Positions 33,517-41,758 of a DNA stretch of 64,000 nucleotides are shown piece after piece. The DNA is from an uncultured Acetatifactor sp. (lineage in GTDB: Bacteria > Bacillota > Clostridia > Lachnospirales > Lachnospiraceae), in NCBI GenBank assembly GCA_947586055.1, contig CANPXL010000013.1, forward strand, positions 1 to 64,000. The letters run 5' to 3'. Each line of letters begins with the position of its first letter. Position 1 is the stretch's first letter. The position numbers and the translations under genes were made by a program. Under the pieces are notes generated by a model, which was not told where the DNA came from, ran no database searches, and saw only the letters and a list, made by a program, of their open reading frames with translations.

Positions 33517-35073
33517 TTACTTGGCATAATCGATCACGCGGCTCTCGCGGATCACATTCACCTTGATCTGACCGGGATATTCCAGTTCAGCTTCGATCTG
33601 CTTGGAGATATCGCGGGCGAGCAGTACCATGTCGGCATCTGAGATCTGCTCGGGCACTACCATAACACGAACTTCACGACCAGCCTGAATAGCAAAAGAC
33701 TTGTCTACACCTTTGAAATTGTTTGTGATTTCTTCCAACTGGGTCAGTCTGCTGGTATATGTTTCCAGCGTTTCCCTTCTTGCTCCCGGTCTTGCAGCGG
33801 ATATCGTATCGGCAGCCTGTACAATACATGCGATCAGAGACGTAGGCTCCACATCTCCGTGGTGAGATTCCACGGCGTTGATCACAGTCGCGTTCTCCTT
33901 ATATTTCCGGCAGAGCTCGACGCCCAGCTGGATATGAGAACCCTCCATCTCATGGTCCACGGACTTACCGATGTCATGGAGAAGACCTGCACGTTTTGCA
34001 AGCCTTACGTCCAGTCCCATTTCGGAGGCGAGCAGACCCGAAAGCTGCGCAACCTCAATGGAGTGTTTCAGAGCGTTCTGACCGTAACTGGTTCGGAATT
34101 TCATCTTACCCAGCAGTCTGACAAGTTCGGGGTGAATGCCATGCACGCCGACTTCCAGCGTCGCGGCTTCGCCTTCCTCCTTCATCATGACCTCTACTTC
34201 CTTCTGGGCTTTTTCCACCATCTCTTCGATTCTGGCGGGATGAATCCGCCCATCGACGATCAGCTTTTCCAGAGCGATCCTTGCCACCTCCCGGCGGATC
34301 GGATCAAATCCGGACAGAATCACTGCTTCGGGGGTGTCGTCTATGATCAGATCCACACCTGTCATTGTCTCGAGAGTCCTGATGTTGCGGCCCTCCCGGC
34401 CAATGATCCTTCCCTTCATCTCATCGCTTGGAAGCTGTACGACGGAGATTGTAGTCTCAGAGACATGATCCGCTGCGCATCTCTGGATTGCAGATACCAC
34501 ATACTCCTTCGCCTTTTTGTCCGCTTCTTCCTTGGCCCGACTCTCCATTTCCTTGATCATCACGGCCGTTTCATGTTTTACTTCATCTTCAACAATTTTC
34601 AACAAGTAGTCTTTTGCCTGTTCAGAGGTTAATCCTGAAATTCTTTCCAGTTCCTGTACGCGCTGTTCGTTCAGCTTCGCGACCTCCTCCTTCATCTTAC
34701 TGAGGGATTCTTCTTTCGCCGCAAGACTGTTCTCACGTTTTTCCAGCGCTTCCGCCTTCTTGTCGATGTTCTCTTCCTTCTGCTGGACTCTGCGTTCAGA
34801 ACGCTGAACCTCCGCCCTCCGTTCCTTGATCTCCTTGTCAAGTTCATTCTTTGCTCGAATGGATTCTTCCTTGACCTCAAGAAGCGACTCACGTTTCTTT
34901 TCTTCCGCAGTCTTCAGAGCATCATCAATGATCTCTCTCGCCTTTTCCTCTGCGTTGCCGATGGTTGCGGCCGATGACTTCTTCTGATGTCTGGAATAGA
35001 GCTTGATCGTCAGCGGTATCACAATCACGCAGGTGATGGCGAAAGCTACCAATACCAAAATAGCGTTTTCCAT
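33517..35073 (-). CDS. rny: Ribonuclease Y
   Basis: Membrane-anchored endoribonuclease of 518 residues that starts bulk mRNA decay. The order is an N-terminal transmembrane helix (3-27), a long coiled coil (about 35-200), a KH domain ([22 protein letters not shown]) and an HD domain ([12 protein letters not shown]). [27 protein letters not shown] is the typical metal-site follow-up. AAGGAGG supports the ATG at 35073. Confidence 0.97.
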   Translation of the reverse strand: MENAILVLVAFAITCVIVIPLTIKLYSRHQKKSSAATIGNAEEKAREIIDDALKTAEEKKRESLLEVKEESIRAKNELDKEIKERRAEVQRSERRVQQKEENIDKKAEALEKRENSLAAKEESLSKMKEEVAKLNEQRVQELERISGLTSEQAKDYLLKIVEDEVKHETAVMIKEMESRAKEEADKKAKEYVVSAIQRCAADHVSETTISVVQLPSDEMKGRIIGREGRNIRTLETMTGVDLIIDDTPEAVILSGFDPIRREVARIALEKLIVDGRIHPARIEEMVEKAQKEVEVMMKEEGEAATLEVGVHGIHPELVRLLGKMKFRTSYGQNALKHSIEVAQLSGLLASEMGLDVRLAKRAGLLHDIGKSVDHEMEGSHIQLGVELCRKYKENATVINAVESHHGDVEPTSLIACIVQAADTISAARPGARRETLETYTSRLTQLEEITNNFKGVDKSFAIQAGREVRVMVVPEQISDADMVLLARDISKQIEAELEYPGQIKVNVIRESRVIDYAK

Positions 35074-35214
35074 CTGCAGGAGCACCTCCTTATTAAATTT
35101 TCATTGTACACTCAGCCGCGAACCGCTCCCGCCGATCGCGGTTTATATAGAATGTATGTACCTGTCCCTTTCGGGACGCTGAAAACATTCTAACAAGCAA
35201 TCTACAACACTTCA
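35074..35214 (-). promoter_or_regulatory. Structured 5' leader of rny
   Basis: The transcript from the promoter at 35215 has a leader of about 135 bases. It contains GTCCCGAAAGGGAC (stem GTCCC/GGGAC) and a second GC-rich fold around CCGCGATCGGCGGG and AGCGGTTCGCGG. It could be a site of autoregulation by RNase Y; no known motif is recognised. Confidence 0.4.
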
Positions 35215-35243
35215 ATTTTATATGTACTTTTCCATAATGTCAA
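35215..35243 (-). promoter_or_regulatory. Promoter of rny
   Basis: TTGACA (35238-35243), 17 bases, TAAAAT (35215-35220) on the minus strand. Confidence 0.85.
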
Positions 35244-35294
35244 GTAAAAGATTCTGTCCGCTACCCAAACAGGTACCCATTACTCAAACAGGCA

Positions 35295-35453
35295 AACAGT
35301 TCAGGCCGCGCCATTCGCAAAGCCGCGCAGGCGCGCTCTTCTGCGCTGCGCGCCTGCCTTTGCTCATGAAATGGTGCTCCCTCGACAGCCATACACAGCG
35401 AAAAATTCGTGCAAGCACGATTTTCCGCTGTATCGGCTGCCGGCTGAACTGTT
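35295..35453 (+). repeat. Palindromic dispersed element, copy 1 (MITE-like)
   Basis: A 159-bp element ending in AACAGTTCAG and its perfect complement CTGAACTGTT. It contains a GC-rich hairpin (GCAGGCGCGC pairing with GCGCGCCTGC), a linker TTTGCTCATGAAATGG and a long hairpin (AGCCATACACAGCG...GCACGATTTTCCGC). It has no gene. Its right end covers the stop codon of recX. The inverted copy is at 37571-37730. Confidence 0.85.
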
Positions 35454-36060
35454 ACTCAAACAGCGCTTTTCTCACGGCTTCTCCCGCAAACCCTCTGCGC
35501 ATCAGAAAGGCTCCCTGACGCCGGATCTCCTTTTCATCCGCGGTTTCCGGATCAAAGCCGCGCTTTTCCAGCAGCTTCCGGATCATGGCCTGCTCGTCCT
35601 GCCTTCCTCCCTGCGCTTCCCATTCCTGCCACGCTTTCTTCGCGGTTTCCGGATCAATTCCCCTGGCCGCCAGATCCTGTTCGATCCTTCGGCGGCTCCG
35701 GCTGTTTTCATGTCCGGTGATATAGGCTGTGGCGTATCGCAGATCGTCGGTATAGTGAAAACTCTCCACATAAGCCAGGGCGTCCGCGATGATCTCTTCC
35801 GGATACCCGCCGTCGCGCAGCTTGTCGTGAAGCTGCCTTACCGTGTACTCGCGCCCCTTCAGCAGATTCATGGCCCGCAGTCTGGCACGTCTGGGCAGGA
35901 TCTGCTTCACGATGGTTTCATAATCCTGCGGCGCAAGTTCCTCTCCCTCCGCGACGTGAAAAGAACGCAGTTCGCCTTTGTACAATACAAAGGCGAACTG
36001 CTCTTCAAGATATACCCGGCTGCGGGATTTTGTCAGTTCTTCTATCCGTGTCACTTTCAT
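35452..36060 (-). CDS. recX: RecX regulatory protein
   Basis: A 202-residue modulator of RecA filaments. It has the RecX three-helix repeats: RARLRAMNLLKGREYTVRQL, DDLRYATAYITGH, RRRIEQDLAARGID and the final RRGFAGEAVRKAL. It follows recA in the same direction with a 126-base gap that includes a CTGCGGG/CCCGCAG hairpin at 36158-36175. The stop codon lies inside the end of the palindromic element. Confidence 0.9.
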   Translation of the reverse strand: MKVTRIEELTKSRSRVYLEEQFAFVLYKGELRSFHVAEGEELAPQDYETIVKQILPRRARLRAMNLLKGREYTVRQLHDKLRDGGYPEEIIADALAYVESFHYTDDLRYATAYITGHENSRSRRRIEQDLAARGIDPETAKKAWQEWEAQGGRQDEQAMIRKLLEKRGFDPETADEKEIRRQGAFLMRRGFAGEAVRKALFE

Positions 36061-36186
36061 TCTCGTCTCAGCTTCCGCGGACGTCCTTCCAACGCCCTGT
36101 TTCCGTATTATTTCCGCATTACTTATTATTTCCCATTTTTCCCCGGGATGCCCCTTTCTGCGGGCGTCCCCGCAGGCTGCGCCGTC

Positions 36187-37224
36187 TTACGCCTGCGTCT
36201 TCTCGCCGTCCGGCTTCTCCTGCTCCTTTTTGTCAAAACCGTAATGCGCCCGGACCTTCGCCGCAATCTCGTCACACACCTGAGGATTGTCCTTCAGATA
36301 CTGCTTTGCATTCTCACGTCCCTGGCCGATCTTGTTTCCCTCGTAGGCATACCACGCCCCCGACTTCACCACAATGTCAAGATCCGCAGCCAGATCCAGG
36401 ATATCCCCGACCATGGAAATGCCCTCTCCGAACATGATATCAAATTCCGCTTCCTTAAAAGGCGGCGCAACCTTGTTCTTCACCACCTTGACCCGGGTCC
36501 GGTTGCCGATAACCTCGCCGCCCTGCTTCAGGGATTCGATCCGGCGCACATCCATACGCACGGAAGCATAAAATTTCAGGGCCCGGCCGCCCGTGGTCGT
36601 CTCGGGATTTCCGAACATGACGCCGATCTTTTCCCGGAGCTGATTGATAAAGACCACCGTACAGTTGGATTTGCTGATGATGGCGGTCAGTTTTCTCAGT
36701 GCCTGGGACATCAGGCGCGCCTGCAGACCCACATGGCTGTCGCCCATATCGCCGTCGATCTCCGCCTTGGGGACCAGAGCCGCCACAGAGTCCACCACAA
36801 CAATGTCAATGGCGCCGGACCGCACCATGGTCTCCGCGATCTCCATGGCCTGCTCGCCGTTGTCGGGCTGGGAAATATACAGGTTATCGATATCCACGCC
36901 GATATTCTTCGCATAGACAGGGTCAAGCGCATGCTCTGCGTCAATGAACCCCGCGATACCGCCCCTCTTCTGCACTTCCGCAATCATGTGAAGGGTGACG
37001 GTAGTCTTGCCGCTGGACTCCGGGCCGTAGATCTCCACGATCCGCCCTTTGGGAATCCCGCCCAGTCCCAGCGCAATGTCAAGACTCAGGGAACCGGTGG
37101 GAATCGTTTCCACATTCATCTGCGCGGTGGGATCGCCCAGCTTCATGATGGCCCCCCTGCCGTACTGTTTTTCAATCTGGCTGATGGCCGCGTCCAATGC
37201 TTTCAGCTTTTCTTCTCTTTCCAT
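36187..37224 (-). CDS. recA: Recombinase RecA
   Basis: A 345-residue recombinase with Walker [10 protein letters not shown], Walker [11 protein letters not shown], the L1/L2 loops ([28 protein letters not shown]) and an acidic/KKEQEK tail. AAAGGAG precedes the ATG. It is SOS-controlled through two LexA-type boxes in its promoter and leader. Confidence 0.98.
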   Translation of the reverse strand: MEREEKLKALDAAISQIEKQYGRGAIMKLGDPTAQMNVETIPTGSLSLDIALGLGGIPKGRIVEIYGPESSGKTTVTLHMIAEVQKRGGIAGFIDAEHALDPVYAKNIGVDIDNLYISQPDNGEQAMEIAETMVRSGAIDIVVVDSVAALVPKAEIDGDMGDSHVGLQARLMSQALRKLTAIISKSNCTVVFINQLREKIGVMFGNPETTTGGRALKFYASVRMDVRRIESLKQGGEVIGNRTRVKVVKNKVAPPFKEAEFDIMFGEGISMVGDILDLAADLDIVVKSGAWYAYEGNKIGQGRENAKQYLKDNPQVCDEIAAKVRAHYGFDKKEQEKPDGEKTQA

Positions 37225-37246
37225 TCCAAACTCTCCTTTTCCAAGA

Positions 37247-37258
37247 GAACAAATGTTT
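37247..37258. promoter_or_regulatory. LexA (SOS) box 2 of recA
   Basis: GAACAAATGTTT fits the Gram-positive LexA core GAAC-N4-GTTY. It lies between the promoter and the ribosome-binding site. Confidence 0.75.
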
Positions 37259-37274
37259 GCATTCCGTTTATCAC

Positions 37275-37303
37275 AGAATAAAACATCTGTTCGGTTTTGT
37301 CAA
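37275..37303 (-). promoter_or_regulatory. Promoter of recA
   Basis: TTGACA (37298-37303), 17 bases, TATTCT (37275-37280) on the minus strand, with LexA box 1 inside the spacer. Confidence 0.85.
37281..37292. promoter_or_regulatory. LexA (SOS) box 1 of recA
   Basis: On the minus strand GAACAGATGTTT (GAAC-N4-GTTT), filling the promoter spacer so that LexA would block polymerase directly. Confidence 0.85.
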
Positions 37304-37570
37304 CATTTTTTTGCTGTTGCTTTCGATTTCCTCTGCAGCTACCGAAACATAATCTTACTATAGTCCGTTTTATGTACCATAAACTTCCCTCAAAGGCGTC
37401 TCACCTCCCCGTTTTCAAAATTTTCTCTGAAACCTGTGGCGAAACTGCCGGAAGAAAAAGACATTCTCCCCGAATCGGAAGAATCATGATTACGAATGAC
37501 AGATAAATGACAGATATCAGATAAAAACAGTTTATCACAGAATTGCCGGACAGGCAACAAAAACATACAG
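37304..37570. other. Non-coding stretch upstream of recA
   Basis: No gene seen. It is AT-richer than its surroundings. GATAAATGACAGATATCAGATAA near 37501-37523 contains short repeats. The minus-strand open frame across this region (37401-37835) translates the palindromic element and is not a credible gene. Confidence 0.5.
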
Positions 37571-37730
37571 CCAGTTCAGCCGGCAGCCGTATTCGGCGGA
37601 AAATTGTGCTCGCACAAATTTTACGCTGGATACGGCTGTCGAGAGAGCGCCATTTCATGAGCAAAGACAGGCGCGCCAGCGCCGGACAGCGCGTCAGCGC
37701 GGCTTTGCGAATGGCGCGGGCTGAACCGTT
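37571..37730 (-). repeat. Palindromic dispersed element, copy 2 (MITE-like)
   Basis: Reverse-oriented partner of 35295-35453. Read on the minus strand it starts AACGGTTCAGCCCGCGCC and ends GGCTGCCGGCTGAACTGG. It shares the linker TTTGCTCATGAAATGG and both hairpins. In the long hairpin TTTGTGC/GCACAA replaces TTCGTGC/GCACGA of copy 1, a paired change that keeps the stem. Confidence 0.85.
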
Positions 37731-37859
37731 ACACTCCTTAAACCTGCAGTTCTGCCGCTCCCGCCGCTCACGGCGTCCGCCCCGGCCAAAATGCCCGCAG
37801 CGGCCTCTGCGTCCCCGTCTGCGACAATTCGACAATTCAATTCATATCATACACGCTTC

Positions 37860-38519
37860 TCATACTTGCTTCCGCGGCTTCCGCGCCAGACAGCTGTCCA
37901 GCAGCCGCAGCGCCTCTTCCACGGCGGCGTCCCTGATCTGCCTTCGGCTGCCTGTGAGACGACATTCTTTTACCGTGGTCTTCCCCTTTACGGTGCAGGC
38001 GATATAGACCAGACCTACCGGCTTTTCGGGCGTGCCGCCTCCCGGCCCCGCGATGCCGGTGACCGCCAAAGCCGCATCCGCCCCGGCCGCATCCGCCGCG
38101 CCCTCGGCCATTTCCCTTGCCGTCTGGGGACTCACGGCCCCGAACTTTTTCAGGGTCTTCTTCCTAACGCCCGTCAGTTTTCTCTTCGCCTTGTTCGCGT
38201 AGGTGACAACGCTCTCTCTGAAGACATCTGACGCGCCTGCCACATTGACGATCCTTCCGGAAAGAAGCCCGCCGGTACAGGATTCCGCACAGGTAAGCGT
38301 ATAGCCCCGTTCCGCCAGATGTGACACCACCGACTCTTCCAGTGTCATATCCTGTGTCCCCACACGGACCCGCTGTCCGAAAGCCGCTTCCAGATCCTTC
38401 AGCGCCGGCGAAAGCATCGCCCGCGCCTGCTTCCATTCTTCCTCTGTTCCCTGAAATTCCATCCAGAATGCCTGCTTTACGTCCGTTGCATCCTGCTCTG
38501 GTTTTACGTTCTGTTCCAT
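37860..38519 (-). CDS. CinA C-terminal family protein (nicotinamide-nucleotide amidase type)
   Basis: A 219-residue protein. Residues about 58-215 are the CinA C-terminal amidase domain (LTCAESCTGGLLSGRI, VSPQTAREMAEGA, GIAGPGGGTPEKPVGLVYIA). Residues 25-57 resemble the linker of full CinA, but the N-terminal molybdopterin-binding-like domain is absent. The enzyme deamidates NMN. It lies just after pgsA and upstream of recA, an order also seen with full-length cinA elsewhere. AAAGGAG overlaps the pgsA end. Confidence 0.88.
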   Translation of the reverse strand: MEQNVKPEQDATDVKQAFWMEFQGTEEEWKQARAMLSPALKDLEAAFGQRVRVGTQDMTLEESVVSHLAERGYTLTCAESCTGGLLSGRIVNVAGASDVFRESVVTYANKAKRKLTGVRKKTLKKFGAVSPQTAREMAEGAADAAGADAALAVTGIAGPGGGTPEKPVGLVYIACTVKGKTTVKECRLTGSRRQIRDAAVEEALRLLDSCLARKPRKQV

Positions 38520-38522
38520 CCG

Positions 38523-39107
38523 CTACTTCTGCTCCTTTAAAACGCCACGGTTCCGGATCAGATAATCAATTAATGACACAACCGTCAAGATCAGGGCCAC
38601 CCACATGACTATCTGAGTCAATCCATTGAGCCATGGAAACCATGATATTCCGCCCGGCACATTCACCAGCATCAGACAGACCATGACCATCTGAAAGACG
38701 GTCTTGAATTTCCCCCAGTAGCTTGCCGCGATCACAACGCCGTTGTCGGAAGCGACCAGGCGAAAGCCGCTGATGATAAACTCTCTCGCTATAATAATAA
38801 TCACCGCCCACGCCGGGATCCTGTCCATCTCCACCAGCGCGATCAGCGCGGAACAGACAAGCAGCTTGTCCGCCAGAGGATCCATAAACTTTCCAAAGTC
38901 CGTGATCAGATGATACTTTCTTGCGATCTTTCCGTCCGCAAGATCCGTCAGGCTTGCCAGAATGAAAACAGCCAGCGCGGCCGCGTTGGGGATCAGAACA
39001 TTTTCCCCGAACCAGCCCTCGTTCCCCCCAAGCAGAAGGATGACGAAGGGCACGATCAGTATTACCCTGAAAATGGTCAGCTTATTCGGCAGATTCATTT
39101 TTTTCAT
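38523..39107 (-). CDS. pgsA: CDP-diacylglycerol--glycerol-3-phosphate 3-phosphatidyltransferase
   Basis: A 194-residue membrane enzyme making phosphatidylglycerol phosphate. The CDP-alcohol transferase motif is complete: DLADGKIARKYHLITDFGKF then MDPLADKLL. NLPNKLTIFRVILIPF-like start is typical. GGAGAG precedes the ATG at 39107, which overlaps the rimO end by 26 bases. Confidence 0.95.
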   Translation of the reverse strand: MKKMNLPNKLTIFRVILIVPFVILLLGGNEGWFGENVLIPNAAALAVFILASLTDLADGKIARKYHLITDFGKFMDPLADKLLVCSALIALVEMDRIPAWAVIIIIAREFIISGFRLVASDNGVVIAASYWGKFKTVFQMVMVCLMLVNVPGGISWFPWLNGLTQIVMWVALILTVVSLIDYLIRNRGVLKEQK

Positions 39108-40428
39108 GATACATCTCTCCTATCAGATCATATTCATTGGATCCCGTAACGACTACCTTCACAAAGTCTCCCGTCATAAGACTCTCCGTGGTATTCAAAA
39201 ACAGATATCCGTCCACATTGGGCGCGTCCCGGTAGGTTCTCGTCACATACACGTCTTCGTCCGCGGCCTTTCCCTCCACCATCACGGTGAGCGTTCGCCC
39301 GATCATCTCTTCCGCCTTTTCAAAGGCGATGGCCTGCTGCAGTTCCATCAGCTCGTCCCGACGTCTGCATTTCTGTTCCTCCGGAATCTGCTCCGGCATC
39401 CCGGCCGCCGCCGTATCTTCCTCCTGTGAGTAGGGGAACACTCCCAGACGGTCAAACTCCATCTCATTCACAAACCGGTAAAGTTCCTCATGGTCCTCCT
39501 GGGTCTCTCCCGGAAACCCGCTGATCAGCGTGGTCCGCAGACAGATATCGGGGATCCGCTCCCGCAGCCTTCCGATACAGTCCCGCAGCTTTTCCTGATC
39601 GGTCCTGCGCCCCATCCGTCTGAGCACCCCATCGGAGGCGTGCTGGATGGGAATGTCCAGATAATGACAGATCTTCGGTTCCGCGGCAATGGTTTCAATC
39701 AGTTCCTCCGTGATCTCTTCCGGATAGCAATACAAAAGCCTGATCCAGCGGATGCCTTCTATGGACGCCAGCTGCTTAAGCAGCGCCGGCAGGCGTTTTT
39801 CCCCGTAAAGATCCACGCCGTAAAGCGTAGTCTCCTGCGCCACCAGGATCAGTTCCCTGACGCCTCCTTCCGCGAGCGTCCGCGCCTGCGCGGTAAGTTC
39901 CTCCATGGGAACGCTCCGGTAGGCGCCCCGGACTTTGGGAATGACACAATAAGTACAGCGCTTGTCACACCCCTCCGCAATCTTCAGATACGCAAAATGT
40001 CCGCCCGTGGTCACGACGCGCCCGCGCCGCAGGCACGGCGCCGCATTCAGGTCACGGTAGTGATCCCCGCCCTTTCCCGCAAGCGCTTCCTCCACCGCCG
40101 CCGCAATCTCTTCTATGGCTGTGGTGCCTACCAGCGCATCCACCTCCGGAATTTCCCTGCGGATCTCCTCCCGGTACCGCTGCGCGAGACATCCCGCCGC
40201 GATCAGGCATTTCAGCCGTCCGTCTTTTTTCCGCTCCCCCAGTTCCAGCAGCGTGTTGATGCTTTCTTCCTTTGCGTCGCCGATAAAGCAGCAGGTATTC
40301 ACCACCGCGACGTCCGCTTCCGACTCGTCGTCCGTAAAAGAATACCCTCTGTCCTGAAGCATTCCCAGCATCATTTCCGTATCCACCAGATTTTTGTCAC
40401 AGCCCAGAGATACAAACAGTATGTTCAT
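39082..40428 (-). CDS. rimO: Ribosomal protein S12 methylthiotransferase RimO
   Basis: Radical-SAM methylthiotransferase of 448 residues acting on an Asp of ribosomal protein S12. The N-terminal MTTase domain begins VSLGCDKNLVDTE, which distinguishes RimO from MiaB. The radical-SAM cluster is in CDKRCTYCVIPKVRG, and a TRAM domain ends the protein (YVTRTYRDAPNVDGYLFL). GGGAAGGG precedes the start. Confidence 0.96.
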   Translation of the reverse strand: MNILFVSLGCDKNLVDTEMMLGMLQDRGYSFTDDESEADVAVVNTCCFIGDAKEESINTLLELGERKKDGRLKCLIAAGCLAQRYREEIRREIPEVDALVGTTAIEEIAAAVEEALAGKGGDHYRDLNAAPCLRRGRVVTTGGHFAYLKIAEGCDKRCTYCVIPKVRGAYRSVPMEELTAQARTLAEGGVRELILVAQETTLYGVDLYGEKRLPALLKQLASIEGIRWIRLLYCYPEEITEELIETIAAEPKICHYLDIPIQHASDGVLRRMGRRTDQEKLRDCIGRLRERIPDICLRTTLISGFPGETQEDHEELYRFVNEMEFDRLGVFPYSQEEDTAAAGMPEQIPEEQKCRRRDELMELQQAIAFEKAEEMIGRTLTVMVEGKAADEDVYVTRTYRDAPNVDGYLFLNTTESLMTGDFVKVVVTGSNEYDLIGEMYHEKNESAE

Positions 40429-40451
40429 GCTACCCTTCCCGATAACTGAAA

Positions 40452-40521
40452 GGGCCGCTGCAAAATACAGTTTCGCTTCTCACACAAAAAGGAACGTATG
40501 AGCGGTATTTTGCAGCAGCCC
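40452..40521. repeat. Long perfect-arm palindrome between rpoZ and rimO
   Basis: GGGCCGCTGCAAAATAC (40452-40468) pairs with GTATTTTGCAGCAGCCC (40505-40521) at 16 of 17 positions, the exception being a wobble. The 36-base loop contains a smaller complementary pair. Little T-run follows on either strand, so it is more than a simple terminator. Confidence 0.75.
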
Positions 40522-40570
40522 GAAATGCCGAAGTATGCAGCCGGATCCGATCCGGCAGTCCTCCGGCTTT

Positions 40571-40807
40571 TTACTCCTCTTCGTCGCCCAGAATCTTGAT
40601 CTTGCCCTGATTCAGTTCTTCCACTGCCACGGAAAGCGCTTTCCTGTCCTTGCCGTCCACAAGCGGCTCTTCGCCGGAAATAAGCTGACGGGCTCTCTTT
40701 GACGTCGCCATCACAATGGAATAGCGGCTGTTCACCACGGGAGTCTCTCCGGGCTCCACATCGCTGTTTACGACCTTCATCAAATCGGAATAAGACGGAT
40801 GTAACAT
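40571..40807 (-). CDS. rpoZ: DNA-directed RNA polymerase omega subunit
   Basis: A 78-residue subunit that helps fold the beta' subunit. LHPSYSDLMKVVN and SRYSIVMATSKRARQLI are the family's N-terminal helix and binding motif. It follows gmk by two bases, the classical clostridial arrangement. AAAGGAG precedes the start. Confidence 0.94.
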   Translation of the reverse strand: MLHPSYSDLMKVVNSDVEPGETPVVNSRYSIVMATSKRARQLISGEEPLVDGKDRKALSVAVEELNQGKIKILGDEEE

Positions 40808-40809
40808 AA

Positions 40810-41445
40810 TTATTCTGCTCCTTTCGCGAAATCCTGCAGTTCTGTTCTGATTTCCCTGATCAATTTTTTTCTTCTGACCGGAGCCCGCCGCGCAGCATCC
40901 ACCAGCCGGTGGATCTCGTCGATACAGGTCTCCAGATCATCGTTTACTACAATATAATCATAGGCCTCCATGCCTTCTGATTCCTCGACCGCACGGGCAA
41001 GGCGTCCCGCAATCGCTTCCGAAGTCTCCGTCCCTCTCTGCTCCAGCCTGCGCTTCAGCTCCGCCGCGCTGGGCGGCGTAACAAAGATCAGCAGGCTTTC
41101 CGGAAACTTTTCCTTTATCTTCAACGCTCCCTGAATTTCAATTTCCAGAATCACATTCCTGCCCTCGGCCATCTGTTTCTCCACATAAGCCCTGGGCGTT
41201 CCATAATAATTTCCGCAGTAGGAAGCGTATTCGATCAGGCCGTCGTTTTTGATAGTCTCCTCAAACCCCTGTCTGTCCGTGAAAAAATATTCCACGCCGT
41301 CCCGCTCCCCTTCCCGGGGGGCTCTGGTGGTCATGGAGACAGACAGCGCGTAACTGTCATACTTCCGCAGAAGCCCCTTCACCAGCGTTCCCTTTCCGGC
41401 TCCCGAAAATCCGGACAGTACCATAAGGATTCCCTTTGGCTCCAT
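40810..41445 (-). CDS. gmk: Guanylate kinase
   Basis: A 211-residue enzyme converting GMP to GDP. P-loop LSGFSGAGKGT, GMP-binding SMTTRAPREGERDGVEYFF and VILEIEIQGA are clear. GGAGG precedes the ATG, two bases after remA. It also affects (p)ppGpp balance. Confidence 0.97.
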   Translation of the reverse strand: MEPKGILMVLSGFSGAGKGTLVKGLLRKYDSYALSVSMTTRAPREGERDGVEYFFTDRQGFEETIKNDGLIEYASYCGNYYGTPRAYVEKQMAEGRNVILEIEIQGALKIKEKFPESLLIFVTPPSAAELKRRLEQRGTETSEAIAGRLARAVEESEGMEAYDYIVVNDDLETCIDEIHRLVDAARRAPVRRKKLIREIRTELQDFAKGAE

Positions 41446-41447
41446 CT

Positions 41448-41720
41448 TTAATCCTCCCCGCCGTTTTCCGGCAAAAAAGCGCCGTCCTGTACGGCCTGTA
41501 CCCGCCCCGCAATCGTCTCCGGAAGAAGCGCCGAAAGGACCACCTGGCTGTTTTCCATGACCAGAACGGCTTTTGTCTTCCTTCCCTGCGTTGCGTCAAT
41601 GGCAAGTCCCTTTTCCTTCGCCCCCTGGATCAGCCGCTTTATCGGCGCCGAATCCGGGCTGACAATGGCGATGATCTTGGAGGTGTTTACAATATTTCCA
41701 AATCCGACATGGATCAGCAT
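41448..41720 (-). CDS. remA: RemA family (DUF370) regulator
   Basis: A 90-residue protein matching RemA, a DNA-binding activator of matrix genes in Bacillus. GFGNIVNTSKIIAIVSPDSAPIKRLI and DATQGRKTKAVLVME are the conserved halves. It lies between yicC and gmk as in many Firmicutes. AAAGGTG is the likely ribosome-binding site. Confidence 0.93.
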   Translation of the reverse strand: MLIHVGFGNIVNTSKIIAIVSPDSAPIKRLIQGAKEKGLAIDATQGRKTKAVLVMENSQVVLSALLPETIAGRVQAVQDGAFLPENGGED

Positions 41721-41758
41721 AACGACAATTTCACACCTTTCCGCATTCCCCGCGCCGT

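Noticed and set aside
35452-36060. RecX truncated by insertion of the palindromic element
   Set aside because: The protein is of normal length and ends with the usual final helix; only the stop codon lies in the element.
37401-37835. Minus-strand open frame of 144 codons with RRGRRGRCGHFGRGG-like composition
   Set aside because: It translates the palindromic element and its flanks; no start signal and low-complexity arginine-rich peptide.
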